Part shown: positions 1 to 9,012 of the stretch, piece after piece
Layout of the letters: each line of letters opens with the position of its first letter
Numbering within the stretch: the first letter of the stretch is position 1
Assembly (NCBI RefSeq): GCF_000413315.1
Contig: NZ_KE340297.1
Coordinates: 1,930,581 to 1,994,580 of the forward strand
From: Propionibacterium sp. oral taxon 192 str. F0372
GTDB lineage: Bacteria > Actinomycetota > Actinomycetes > Propionibacteriales > Propionibacteriaceae
Direction: 5' to 3'
Length of the DNA stretch: 64,000 nt
Notes under the pieces: generated by a model
Told to the model about the DNA's origin: nothing
Databases searched by the model: none
What the model saw: only the letters and a program-made list of their open reading frames with translations
Translations under genes and position numbers: made by a program

Positions 1-2
1 GT

Positions 3-1058
3 GGAATCGAGACCTTCATCGTGACCGCGGTACGGGCGCTTCGTGAGGACTATGACATCACCGTGCTCACCACGAGTCCCGCTCCGGCAAGGCGCGGCGA
101 GCTCGAGCAATTGGGGGCACGAGTGGTCCGGCTTCCGTCGCCCACGAGGCATCCTGTACGTTACCTGGAGAGCTTGCTGCTACTGCTTCACAGAGGGGAC
201 TTCCAAGTCGTCTGGATGAACCACTGCATTGCTCACCTTCATGAGTTGGCGCTGGCCCGGGCGATGGGGGTACCGCGAAGGATCTTTCACGCCCATCAGT
301 CGGCAAATATGTTCGGGGTCGGGCACGGGATAGTGCATCGACTCCAGCGACGTTTCATCCCGCTGTTCGCCGATGGATGCTTTGCATGCGATGAAGAAGC
401 TGCACGGTGGTTCTTCCCGCACACCACATGGACCTTCGTTCCCAATATGATTGATCCCGAAATATTCGCCTTCGATCCCCGGCGGCGTCGGGTGAAACGA
501 GAGGAACTGGGAATCGCGGATGACACGACGGTGATGATCCACGTAGGACGGCTCGCTCCAGAGAAGAACCAGCGTTTCTCGCTCGAACTGCTCGCCGAGT
601 TACGGGGGCGAGGACATGAGGTTTTGCTCCTCATGTGCGGTGATGGGACCGATGCTATTCGGCTCCACAAGGAGATCGTCAACCGGGGGCTCCAGAACAA
701 CGCTCTGATGCTGGGAACCCGTGACGACATCCCCGACTTGTTCCAGGCAGCGGACGTGGCAGTGTTGCCATCCTGGTTCGAGGGCCTGCCCTATGTGGGC
801 CTTGAGGCCCAGTGCAGTGGGCTTCCCCTGCTCGTGTCTAATCGAGTCGGCAGGGGGCTGGGGGTTGGTGGACAGGTGTACTGGCTGGACATCGGTCACG
901 GTGTCGATGACTGGGTGAACTGCGTGGAGCAGCTGATTGACAAGCCCTCGGACCGGTTCCACAATCCGATTCTTGGGACCAGGTTCGATGCCGGAGCCGA
1001 GCAGAAGCGGTTCCGATCGCTCGCGGACAGAACAGGTCACTTGCCAACTTTGAACTGA
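3..1058 (+). CDS. Glycosyltransferase family 4, 5'-truncated by the window edge
   Basis: Glycosyltransferase of the GT4/GT-B type that would move a sugar from a nucleotide donor onto a lipid-linked or surface glycan on the cytoplasmic side. The reading frame is open to the first bases, and the residues before the first possible GTG (position 21) read GIETFIV, part of the GGIE-type N-terminal motif of these enzymes, so the true start lies upstream of the window. The C-terminal half carries the donor-binding part: a VGRLAPEKN loop near 540-570 and an E-x7-E type motif (EGLPYVGLE) near 780-807. It ends two bases before an iron-box-like palindrome. It may belong to the same surface-glycan locus as the next five genes, but lies upstream of their putative promoter. 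Donor and acceptor cannot be told. Confidence 0.85.
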   Translation, partial: GIETFIVTAVRALREDYDITVLTTSPAPARRGELEQLGARVVRLPSPTRHPVRYLESLLLLLHRGDFQVVWMNHCIAHLHELALARAMGVPRRIFHAHQSANMFGVGHGIVHRLQRRFIPLFADGCFACDEEAARWFFPHTTWTFVPNMIDPEIFAFDPRRRRVKREELGIADDTTVMIHVGRLAPEKNQRFSLELLAELRGRGHEVLLLMCGDGTDAIRLHKEIVNRGLQNNALMLGTRDDIPDLFQAADVAVLPSWFEGLPYVGLEAQCSGLPLLVSNRVGRGLGVGGQVYWLDIGHGVDDWVNCVEQLIDKPSDRFHNPILGTRFDAGAEQKRFRSLADRTGHLPTLN

Positions 1059-1059
1059 T

Positions 1060-1078
1060 TTAGGTTAAACTAACCTTG
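1060..1078. promoter_or_regulatory. Putative DtxR/IdeR iron box upstream of the glycan operon
   Basis: The 19 bases TTAGGTTAAACTAACCTTG match 15 of 19 positions of the DtxR/IdeR consensus TTAGGTTAGGCTAACCTAA and hold perfect inverted arms AGGTTA/TAACCT. The site lies between the stop of the preceding gene and the GTG at 1222. A possible -35 (TTGCCA, 1041-1046) and -10 (TAAACT, 1066-1071; 19-base spacing) would place it over the promoter. Iron-dependent repression of the 1222-8993 operon is inferred. Confidence 0.6.
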
Positions 1079-1221
1079 ACGACAGACTTGCGGGACCTTG
1101 GGGCAGGGCTCGATGGTGAGCCTTAGGACAACGGTTTCCAGGTGTGCGTCGGTATTCCCGGCGGAACCACCCCTCTGACGGGTTGGCTGTCGTTGTTACC
1201 CCACAATGACGAGGCGGTCCA

Positions 1222-2733
1222 GTGAACAAAACAAGAGAACAACAATCCCTCGGTACCGTAGGCACAATGCTGCGGAACTGGTTCTGGTTGGCCTGCGGGC
1301 TCATCGGACTCGGTGGGACGGCTGCTACGTGGTTGCTGTTGCCCCGGGAGAGGGAGGTATCCGGGCCGTTAGAATTCATCATCAAGATCGTGGTCTATCT
1401 CCTGCTCATCGCTACCATCGCGACCTTCCCACGATGCGGTGGGCGATGGACGTGGTTGTCGGTGATGCCTTTCGTGGCATTCACCGGCTATGTCATCCCG
1501 CGAATCTCCTACTACTATTACTTTGACCGGGAGCAACTGCACGCCGGGGAGTTTTACACGCACTTGTACCTGTTGCTTTATCCGGGCATTGTGCTCACCA
1601 CTGCCCTGGCTCTACGAGTTGGGGGGGCTGCGGCCGGCAGAGTTGTCAAGGTAGCGGTCATGGGGGTGCTTATAGTCTTTTCTGGCTTCCTCGACGTCAT
1701 GTGGCAACTGGTCAATCCCCTTGACCATATTGCCGAGACCTTGGACGCTCCCCACATTGTCGTCATCGTCGGGCGACCGGTGAGCTTCACCGAAGCCATC
1801 TGGTTCACGGTGGCTCATGTACCGCTGGCTGTGCTGCTCGCTTGTTTGCCCCTGCAACGTTGGATGCAGATCTTCGATGATCAACCCGATGAAGCCCCAC
1901 CCGGTGCTGGGGGCACCCAGCCTCCTGCGGTACAGCCTGGCGGGTGTCCGCTGGCGGAGAACCAGCATGAACCGGGTACAGCTGCTGATGGGGGAGTCAA
2001 CCTGTCGGTGGTTGCTCCCGCCTACAACGAGGAGGCAGGAATCGGGCAGGTTGTGGATGAGTGGGTTGGATACCTGGATACCAGCAACTGGGTGCGTGAC
2101 TGGGAGATTGTCGTATGCAACGACGGCAGTTCCGACGACACCCACCGTATTCTCGCCGAGAAGGCACGGACGATCCCTCAATTGCACGTTGTCGAGCACG
2201 CGCAGAACCTTGGGGCCGGAGCAGCTATCGCGACCGCTATTGCGGCGAGCACCAAGGATTGGGTGGTGCTGACCGACTCAGATGGCCAGTTCCCGCTGAG
2301 TAATCTGGAACGGTTCCGCCCGGCAGTGGTCGCCGGTGCCCACGCAGTTTCGGGGTGCCGAGTCAACAAACGCGACAGTTTCGTCCGCAGACTCGGATCA
2401 AGGATGAGCGGAGCGGTGTGCAACATGACTCACTCGACCAGCTACCGGGACTTCAATTCGATTTTTAAGATGATGCCGGGAGAGATGGCCAGGTCGATGA
2501 CTCTGGAATCTTGCGGGTTGAGCTGCTCCACGGAGATCATGTCCAACCTGATCTTGCGAGGAGTGTCCTGGACCGAGGTGGAGATTGAGCACCGACCGCG
2601 TGCCTCGGGACGTTCTTCGTGGGGACTCTGGAAGGGAGCCCGTGACAGGTACTTGTTTGTTCGTTACCTGGCAACCAGGGTGAGGCTCATCCACTTGGGT
2701 CTTCTTCGTCTTCCAGTGGAGGTGATGGCATGA
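1222..2733 (+). CDS. Membrane protein with C-terminal GT2 glycosyltransferase domain
   Basis: The first ~220 residues form about six hydrophobic segments. A Pro/Gly-rich linker follows, then a GT2 catalytic domain from about residue 255 (LSVVAPAYNEE, VCNDGSSDDT, LTDSDGQF), like dolichyl/polyprenyl-phosphate sugar transferases. The order is unusual, since most such enzymes carry membrane segments after the GT2 domain. It probably charges a polyprenyl phosphate with a sugar or extends a lipid-linked glycan. I chose GTG at 1222 because GAGG sits 7 bases upstream; an ATG at 1267 is possible. Its stop overlaps the ATG of the next gene, so translation is probably coupled. The iron box at 1060-1078 lies 144 bases upstream. 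Confidence 0.8.
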   Translation: MNKTREQQSLGTVGTMLRNWFWLACGLIGLGGTAATWLLLPREREVSGPLEFIIKIVVYLLLIATIATFPRCGGRWTWLSVMPFVAFTGYVIPRISYYYYFDREQLHAGEFYTHLYLLLYPGIVLTTALALRVGGAAAGRVVKVAVMGVLIVFSGFLDVMWQLVNPLDHIAETLDAPHIVVIVGRPVSFTEAIWFTVAHVPLAVLLACLPLQRWMQIFDDQPDEAPPGAGGTQPPAVQPGGCPLAENQHEPGTAADGGVNLSVVAPAYNEEAGIGQVVDEWVGYLDTSNWVRDWEIVVCNDGSSDDTHRILAEKARTIPQLHVVEHAQNLGAGAAIATAIAASTKDWVVLTDSDGQFPLSNLERFRPAVVAGAHAVSGCRVNKRDSFVRRLGSRMSGAVCNMTHSTSYRDFNSIFKMMPGEMARSMTLESCGLSCSTEIMSNLILRGVSWTEVEIEHRPRASGRSSWGLWKGARDRYLFVRYLATRVRLIHLGLLRLPVEVMA

Positions 2734-4577
2734 TCAGGGTCTGTGTCTTCTGCGGCGGTCATGGCGGCACATCGCTGGTCCGGGAACTTGCTAAGCGGCC
2801 CGACATCCACACGACCCTGCTGGTCAATGGCTATGACAATGGGCTGTCGACCGGGCTATTGCGCGGGCTGGTTCCCGGAATGCTGGGTCCTTCAGATTTC
2901 CGCAAGAACCTCACCCATCACCTGGATTCTGCAGATCCCCGTGATGCTGCATTACTGGGGCTGATGGAGTTCCGGATGCCTATGGGCAGTACCTTGGAGG
3001 ATCTGACGGCCCACATCCGGGCCGCATCGGGCGGGGTGCGGGAAGCGATCGGCTGGGACCTGCTTCCTGTGCAAGTAAACCGGGTATGTGTCGATGGGCT
3101 GACGGCGGTCGCTGACCATCTCACCACCGTGGCCCCGGATGCTGACCTCGGTGATTGTGCCTTGCCGAATCTGGTGATCGCAGGGTTATACCTGCGTCTC
3201 GGTGGATTCAACGAGGCCATCGCGGTGCTGGGTGAGGCCGTCGGTTCGCCCATCGAGGTGCTCGACATCACCTCTGGGGAAAACGCTTACCTGATGGCTC
3301 GCAAGGCCGACGGTCAGATTCTCTTCGACGAGGCGGACATCGTTGCCGAGCAGTCGGCTTCGCCGATCACTGGGATTCACCTGGTCACCGAGCAGATCCC
3401 GGTCGCATTGCGGGAACGGTTTGCTCGTTCCTCCCGGGCCAGCCAGCAGCGATGGTTTGCGTCCCATGCCGCAGTGGTCACCCTTGATAAACGTGCCGAT
3501 GTGGCCTTGCGCCGGGCCGATGTGGTGGTGCTCGCCGCAGGCACCCAGTTCTCCTCGCTCATTCCGAGCTACCGTACTCCCGGGGTGACAGAAGCCATGG
3601 TCGAAGGCCGGTCACGAGTCAGGTGCCTGCTCGTCAACATTCGCCATGACAAGGATATTCAGGGCTTAGATGCGGAACACGTCGTGGACAATGCGCTGAC
3701 TGGGCTGGGCGATGCCCACAACCGTCGCAGGGCGCTTACCCATGTGCTGCTTAGCGGCGACGGGAAAGTTCGACCCGCGCACCGGGAATGGGGCCAGCAC
3801 CGTGGGGCACTGGTTGTTGAGGCCGATCTGACCGATCCTGACCATCCTGCGCAACACCACGGAGCGAATACCCTGCGTGCTCTTTTGGACCTCGTCGATG
3901 CCAACGGAACTGAACCGCGCGAGATGATCCCGTCTCCGTCGGATCCCGTCTGTTGGATGTTCGACCTCGACGGTACTTTGGTTGACTCCTCTCCGGCACA
4001 CGAGGCTGCATTCCAGGAGGCAATCTCGACCTGCTGTCCGGATCTGGACCCAGCAGACTTCCACTACGCTGACGTGTTGGGGCAGTCCACCGGAGCCATC
4101 GCATTCTTCCTCGGAGTCCCCGACGCCAAGGTGACCGAGTTCACCGATATCAAACGAGCCGCCTACCGTCGCATGGCGGGTGAAGGCATGGTTCATACCT
4201 TGCCCGGGGCCAGGGAACTGTTGACCCAGCTCAACGCTGCCGGTCACCAAGTGATGGTGGTCTCCGGAGGCAGCGCCGCGTCCACGATGGCCTCCCTGCG
4301 GGCAACCGGCTTGCTAGATCTGGTCGATCACGTCGTTCCGGGTGATTTGGTACCTCGCAGTAAACCTGCGCCCGATGTCTACCTCCGAGCACTCGACCTG
4401 GCGGCACCCGAGCTGCGGCCGGTTGCCGTTGAGGATTCCCGTGCCGGGGTGAGCGCTGCTCTAGCCGCTGGTCTGGACACTATCCAGGTTGGGGAACCGC
4501 TGGGCATCGAAGGGACCTGCTGGGTGCCCGACCTCGATACGCTGGCGGAGTTGGCCGGTTTGGGGACGAGCAGATGA
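2730..4577 (+). CDS. CofD/YvcK-like protein fused to a HAD hydrolase
   Basis: Two enzymes in one chain. Residues 1 to about 375 resemble the CofD/YvcK family (2-phospho-L-lactate transferase and relatives), with the glycine-rich N-terminal loop FCGGHGGTSL. Residues from about 405 form a HAD-superfamily domain of the beta-phosphoglucomutase/phosphatase type: DLDGTLVDS (nucleophile Asp), VVSGGS and SKPAPDVYLRAL, ending with the acidic VEDS motif. It overlaps both neighbours by ATGA and lies just before a nucleotidyltransferase-GT fusion. CofD acts with a nucleotidyltransferase (CofC) to transfer a phospho-acid unit. By analogy this operon could attach such a unit to a glycan, but that is speculation; the HAD half may act on a sugar phosphate. 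Substrates are unknown. Confidence 0.75.
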   Translation: MIRVCVFCGGHGGTSLVRELAKRPDIHTTLLVNGYDNGLSTGLLRGLVPGMLGPSDFRKNLTHHLDSADPRDAALLGLMEFRMPMGSTLEDLTAHIRAASGGVREAIGWDLLPVQVNRVCVDGLTAVADHLTTVAPDADLGDCALPNLVIAGLYLRLGGFNEAIAVLGEAVGSPIEVLDITSGENAYLMARKADGQILFDEADIVAEQSASPITGIHLVTEQIPVALRERFARSSRASQQRWFASHAAVVTLDKRADVALRRADVVVLAAGTQFSSLIPSYRTPGVTEAMVEGRSRVRCLLVNIRHDKDIQGLDAEHVVDNALTGLGDAHNRRRALTHVLLSGDGKVRPAHREWGQHRGALVVEADLTDPDHPAQHHGANTLRALLDLVDANGTEPREMIPSPSDPVCWMFDLDGTLVDSSPAHEAAFQEAISTCCPDLDPADFHYADVLGQSTGAIAFFLGVPDAKVTEFTDIKRAAYRRMAGEGMVHTLPGARELLTQLNAAGHQVMVVSGGSAASTMASLRATGLLDLVDHVVPGDLVPRSKPAPDVYLRALDLAAPELRPVAVEDSRAGVSAALAAGLDTIQVGEPLGIEGTCWVPDLDTLAELAGLGTSR

Positions 4578-6526
4578 AGGTCTGTGCCGTCATTCCCGCC
4601 GCCGGACGGGGAACGCGTATGGGTACCGCCACCCCCAAGGTGCTGCTCCCCATCTCGCCGGGGATCACCGTCCTGGACATCCTGCTCGACCGATTGGAGG
4701 GATCCGCCGACGATGTCCATATCGTCGTTGCTCCCGGGGCGAGGGAAACCATGACCGATCATCTGGCCGACGGGCAACACGAGAACTGTTCGATGAGCAT
4801 CCAGCAGCATCCCACCGGAATGGGTGATGCGATCTTCGGTTGCGCCGGGGTATGGCGGAATCATGATGTCCTGCTGATCGTCTGGGGTGACCAAGTGAAC
4901 CTGTCGGCTGCCACAGTGCGCGCTTGCGTCGATGCGATCGGCGCGGCAGGTCCTCATACTGGCGTGCTGCCTTTGGTGAAACAGAGGCACCCCTACGTCG
5001 ACTATGTGTTCGTTGATGGTCGGCTACACCACATCGCCCAGAGCCGGGAAGGCGATGCGGTTCGCGCGGTGGGGTGGAGTGATGTGGGACTGTTTGCGCT
5101 GCGCACCCAGGACCTCGAAGCAGCTTGGCAGCGCCACGTCGTTTCCTTCCCACCAGGTCAGGGGACAGGTGAGATCAATTTCCTGCCCTTCCTGGCTCAT
5201 CTTGCGCAGGAGGAGGGATGGAACATGCACCATCTGGAGGTCGGCGACCCGGTGGAGACCCGCGGCCTCAATACCCCGGAGGATCTGACCTTCGCCCGGC
5301 GACGATTGTCCGGGTTGCACGCCGGACTGCACATCCTGTGCACCCAGGCCCCACCCCCCGTGGAAGGAGGGCTCAGCAGTTATCTGCAACGGGTCACGCG
5401 TGATTTCGATCTTCTGGAACCAATCCCCGTGTGCTACAGCATGGGCAAGACAATCGGCGCTGGCCGGGAGGCGCTGTCGATCGAGGTGCGCAGATTCCAT
5501 GGTTGGCGAGTTGTGAGAACCTCTGGCGCGCCGAGCTCCCCGCCTCAGGACCATCGGTGGAGATGGGCCTGGTATCTGCTTGGCTATAACTTGCGCTGCG
5601 CGCTCGCTGTGCTGGGCGAGACCAGGCAATCCGGTAGCCGAGCGGTCATCGCGGTCCACGACTGGCTGGCTTGCCCGGCAGGAATCCTAGTTGCGGTCCT
5701 CAGTCGGTTGCCCGTAGTCTTCCACGTCCACTCCACCGAGATGGACCTGTACCCGTCCTGGCTGGGGTACCTGACCAGGTTCCTGGAGAACACGATGGCC
5801 AAATTTGCCCGCAAGGTCATCGTTCCAAGCCGGATGCTGGGTGACTACTTAGTGGCTCGTGGATTCCCCGCCCACAAGATGGTCGTTATTCACCATGGGG
5901 CTGATGACCCGCAGTTGGCCTCCGTCCGGAGCTCCCTTCCCTGCGGCACGCGCGAACAGAATGCCACCACAGCGGAGAAGACGCTTCTGTTCGTCGGAAG
6001 ATTCCGCCCCCACAAGGGGATCCATGACTTCTTGGAGGCCGTTTCCGTATTGGCGACACGCTACTCGGAGCTCCGGGTGGTGCTCCTCGGAGCCGATCAT
6101 CCGCGCGCCGATGAGAAACCGCTCAATGAGGTCATCACGGATCTCGGCTTGGACAAGATAGTCTGGCAATCTCCTGGTTTCCTGCCCGCGCGTCAGGTTT
6201 ATGAATGGATGCAGGCTGCCGACGTATGCGTTCTGCCGTCGCGTTACGAGCCGTTCGGACTCGTGGGAATCGAGGCCATGGCTTTGGGCACCCCGACGAT
6301 CCTGGGGCCCGGCTACTCACCGGAGGTCTCCGGTGCGGAAGCCGGAGCATGCATCCAACTTGAGCGAGTCGACGCAGCAGAGATCGTGGAAGCCATTGAT
6401 GCGGTGTTCACCGATCCCGGACTGCGTACCAGGCTGCGGTGCGCCGGGCAGCATCATGCTGCGGGATTCAAATGGGCCCGCACCGCAGCACAGACCTTGG
6501 GTCTCTACGAATCGGTAATCGGATGA
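4574..6526 (+). CDS. Nucleotidyltransferase fused to a GT4 glycosyltransferase
   Basis: Residues 1 to about 250 are a sugar-phosphate nucleotidyltransferase-like domain with the signature PAAGRGTRMG followed by PKVLLPI, and an internal WGDQV segment. From about residue 255 the protein is a GT4 glycosyltransferase: APPPVEGGLSSY at its start, HVHSTEMD in the middle, VGRFRPHKG and the donor-binding EPFGLVGIE motif near the C-terminus. Making the activated sugar and its transferase in one chain suggests substrate channelling or forced co-expression. The start ATG overlaps the preceding stop by four bases and the gene ends in an ATGA overlap with the flippase gene. The HAD domain of the upstream gene could supply the sugar phosphate. 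The sugar is unknown. Confidence 0.82.
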   Translation: MKVCAVIPAAGRGTRMGTATPKVLLPISPGITVLDILLDRLEGSADDVHIVVAPGARETMTDHLADGQHENCSMSIQQHPTGMGDAIFGCAGVWRNHDVLLIVWGDQVNLSAATVRACVDAIGAAGPHTGVLPLVKQRHPYVDYVFVDGRLHHIAQSREGDAVRAVGWSDVGLFALRTQDLEAAWQRHVVSFPPGQGTGEINFLPFLAHLAQEEGWNMHHLEVGDPVETRGLNTPEDLTFARRRLSGLHAGLHILCTQAPPPVEGGLSSYLQRVTRDFDLLEPIPVCYSMGKTIGAGREALSIEVRRFHGWRVVRTSGAPSSPPQDHRWRWAWYLLGYNLRCALAVLGETRQSGSRAVIAVHDWLACPAGILVAVLSRLPVVFHVHSTEMDLYPSWLGYLTRFLENTMAKFARKVIVPSRMLGDYLVARGFPAHKMVVIHHGADDPQLASVRSSLPCGTREQNATTAEKTLLFVGRFRPHKGIHDFLEAVSVLATRYSELRVVLLGADHPRADEKPLNEVITDLGLDKIVWQSPGFLPARQVYEWMQAADVCVLPSRYEPFGLVGIEAMALGTPTILGPGYSPEVSGAEAGACIQLERVDAAEIVEAIDAVFTDPGLRTRLRCAGQHHAAGFKWARTAAQTLGLYESVIG

Positions 6527-7770
6527 GCACGACGGGTCCTCCGTCGAGACGTGTCCTGGCATCGAGTGTGACCAGTGCGGTCTCCGCCGGGCTCGTCGCA
6601 GTGGTGGCCCTCGGACTAGCCCGCTGGCTGGGCCCGGCGGAGTTCGGCACCTATACCGTTGTGTCGACGGTGGCCGTTGCGGGCAGCGGATTGCTCACCT
6701 GGAATGTAGGCATGGCTGTGATGCACCGATTGCCCACCGCCGATCCGGTGCAGGCCACCCGGCTCATGGGGACCGCACTATCCGTCGTGCTCACCACGAT
6801 CGGGGTCGTGAGTATCGCCATGATTGGAATCGGCAAACTCCTGTACGTGGCTTGGGGAATTCCTACAGAGATCACTTGGCATGCCTTCGCCCTCGCCGTC
6901 GCCCAGAGCATCAATGCCCTAGGGGACTGTTCGCTGAGGGGAAGACGCCGGTTCGCCACCTCGGCGGCGGTGCGCCTGGCAGCCGCGATCGGATATGCGC
7001 TGATTGCCATGGTCATGCTGCTACGTGGAGTGCGGCACTGCCTACCATTCGTCGATGCCTTCGCCGTCGTGACCGTCGTTGCCGGGGCGACGGCATGTCT
7101 GATTGCCGGTGCCCGGCCCCATGGCTGGGTCAGGTCATCGGTTCATGAACTGTATGGCCACGGCATGCCGGTGACCTTGACATCACTGCTGCTCAGCGTC
7201 CTGTTCACCGTCGATTCGATGATGCTCATGCACTATGCGGGCCCCGCGGCGGTGGGGGTGTACTCGGTCTACAACGGGATGCCCAGGAGGCTGGCCGGGA
7301 TTCTCATGAACGATGGTGTGGGGCTAGCATTATTGCCGCGGTTGGCGGTTACCGATACCCGCACGGCCCTGCAATGGGTGCGTGATTACACCCCGTTGCT
7401 GCTGGGGGCAGGAACCCTGGGGTTCGCTGTGGTATGCGCGCCTTTGTGTCTGCTGGTTGGTGATCAATACGGGTTCTCGGTCGTGGCCATGGTGGTCAGT
7501 GGTGCCGGAATTGCGATGCATTGTCTGATGATCCTGCTGGGGTTCGTGCTCACCATGGACGGAAGCCATGGATCAAGAAGCCATCTCGCAGCGGTGTCAC
7601 TCGGCTTCCCAGTGGGGATCGTGTGCCTGTGGGTGATCATTCGATCTGCCACACCGATGGCCGGGCTGTGGGCGTTCGCGGCCGCAAGCGCGGTGATCAG
7701 TTCTGCGATCGCTCTCATCGCGGGATGGAACCAAGATCGTGGAGGGGTCACGAAAGGAGCCCGGAGATGA
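6523..7770 (+). CDS. Polysaccharide flippase-like multi-pass membrane protein
   Basis: About 415 residues with roughly twelve hydrophobic segments, of the Wzx/MATE-like polysaccharide transporter type that flips lipid-linked oligosaccharides across the membrane. The N-terminus (ASSVTSAVSAGLVAVVALGLARWLGPAEFGTYTVVST) is typical of the family: a first membrane segment, then the conserved LGPAEFGTY. The frame is open further upstream, but the ATG at 6523 overlaps the stop of the preceding gene (ATGA) and was chosen for that reason. Its position between glycosyltransferase genes supports a role in exporting the glycan made by this operon. It ends in an ATGA overlap with the next gene. Confidence 0.8.
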   Translation: MSTTGPPSRRVLASSVTSAVSAGLVAVVALGLARWLGPAEFGTYTVVSTVAVAGSGLLTWNVGMAVMHRLPTADPVQATRLMGTALSVVLTTIGVVSIAMIGIGKLLYVAWGIPTEITWHAFALAVAQSINALGDCSLRGRRRFATSAAVRLAAAIGYALIAMVMLLRGVRHCLPFVDAFAVVTVVAGATACLIAGARPHGWVRSSVHELYGHGMPVTLTSLLLSVLFTVDSMMLMHYAGPAAVGVYSVYNGMPRRLAGILMNDGVGLALLPRLAVTDTRTALQWVRDYTPLLLGAGTLGFAVVCAPLCLLVGDQYGFSVVAMVVSGAGIAMHCLMILLGFVLTMDGSHGSRSHLAAVSLGFPVGIVCLWVIIRSATPMAGLWAFAAASAVISSAIALIAGWNQDRGGVTKGARR

Positions 7771-8993
7771 GAATCGCAGTACTCATCACCCAGTACCCAC
7801 CGAATGTGACGGCGGGCTTGGGTAGATACGCTCAGGTGTTGTTCCCACTGCTCGCTCGTACTGAGGAAATGAGCGTTCACACGTTGAACACGGGACGATT
7901 GCAGATATGGGAACGCCGCGACGGGCTGGAGGTACATCGCCCCATTTCTTGGGTGCTGCGGCTGGCTACTCGCAAGCACTCGATCAACCGGGAGACACGG
8001 TCGGGTTTCTTCGCCTTCGCTCTGGGGGTGATTGAGACCAACCTGCGGCATCTGCCCGCGTTGTGGGTTGCCAAACGCCGAGGGCAAATCGACTTGGTGT
8101 GTGCCCATGACTCGACAAATTTCATCGCGATGGCTTTCGTCGAGCACGTGCTGCGGATTCCGTTGGTCTTTCACGTCCACACCACCGAGTTCGGGCTGGC
8201 CCCGGTTCGTTCCATCAGCGATCCCCTGAGCCTGTTCCCCAGGATAGAAAAACACTTGGCCCGGCGCTCCCGGCTGGTCGTGGCCCCCACCCCGGAGACC
8301 GCTCAGGTGCTGCGTGACAATGGTTGGGGGGATACAGATCATGTGCGTCACGTGGTGCACGGCAGCGGCTACGTGGGCCAGGAGCGCCAAGTCGATGTGC
8401 AGCGTTGCCATAGGCTGCGTACCAAACTTGGGATCGACCCCGGCGCGCCACTGCTCGTCTTCGTCGGGCGACTCCACAAGCAGAAGGGAATCCTTCCGTT
8501 GATCCGGGCGTTGCGTGTGGTGGCCGATCGGGTTCCGGATGTCCGGTTGGTCGTGGTGGGGGAGGGCAACCAGGATGCGGTCCGGGGACTCGTCAGCGAC
8601 TTGGGGCTGGGAGACCATGTGATTCTCACCGGCTTCGTCGACCAGGAACGGTTAGCCGATCACTACGCCATGGCCGATCTATGCGTCTTTCCTTCTCTCT
8701 ACGAGCCCTTCGGGTTGGTGGCGGTGGAGGCGATGGCTTTGGCTCGTCCCTGCGTGTTGGGCAGCGGGTTCTCCGAAGTCTTCTTCCGTACCCCCGAGCA
8801 GGGTACCCCGACAGCGATCCGGGTTGACGAGAGCAATCCGGAGAGCTTCGGGGATACCCTGATCGCTTGGCTTCAGGACGCCGAAGGGACTCGTCGTGTC
8901 GGAGAAGCCGGGCGTGACTGGGCGCGCGAACAGTTCTCCTGGCAACGGGCCTGCGCGCAGACTCTGGAACTCTACCGAGAAGTGCTCGGCTGA
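7767..8993 (+). CDS. Glycosyltransferase family 4
   Basis: A 408-residue GT4 enzyme. The N-terminal acceptor half begins RIAVLITQYPPNVTAGLGRY, typical of GT-B enzymes, and contains the HVHTTEFG segment also seen in the GT4 domain encoded at 4574-6526, so the two are probably paralogues. The donor half has VGRLHKQKG and the EPFGLVAVE motif. The ATG at 7767 overlaps the flippase stop and has AAGGAG 8 bases upstream (7753-7758); the longer open frame from 7521 is not needed. It is the last gene of the five-gene operon and converges on the flavin oxidoreductase gene. Confidence 0.85.
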   Translation: MRIAVLITQYPPNVTAGLGRYAQVLFPLLARTEEMSVHTLNTGRLQIWERRDGLEVHRPISWVLRLATRKHSINRETRSGFFAFALGVIETNLRHLPALWVAKRRGQIDLVCAHDSTNFIAMAFVEHVLRIPLVFHVHTTEFGLAPVRSISDPLSLFPRIEKHLARRSRLVVAPTPETAQVLRDNGWGDTDHVRHVVHGSGYVGQERQVDVQRCHRLRTKLGIDPGAPLLVFVGRLHKQKGILPLIRALRVVADRVPDVRLVVVGEGNQDAVRGLVSDLGLGDHVILTGFVDQERLADHYAMADLCVFPSLYEPFGLVAVEAMALARPCVLGSGFSEVFFRTPEQGTPTAIRVDESNPESFGDTLIAWLQDAEGTRRVGEAGRDWAREQFSWQRACAQTLELYREVLG

Positions 8994-9012
8994 CCGGCAG
9001 TACTGGGCCGGT
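8993..9012. terminator. Short hairpin between convergent genes
   Basis: Arms ACCGGC (8993-8998) and GCCGGT (9007-9012) pair around an 8-base loop between the stop codons of two converging genes. The stem is only six pairs and no T-run follows, so it is a weak candidate for a shared terminator. Confidence 0.4.

Noticed and set aside
7464-8618. Long minus-strand open frame opposite the flippase and GT4 genes
   Set aside because: Its translation has no domain features, and both opposing genes are clear; it is a GC-rich antisense shadow.
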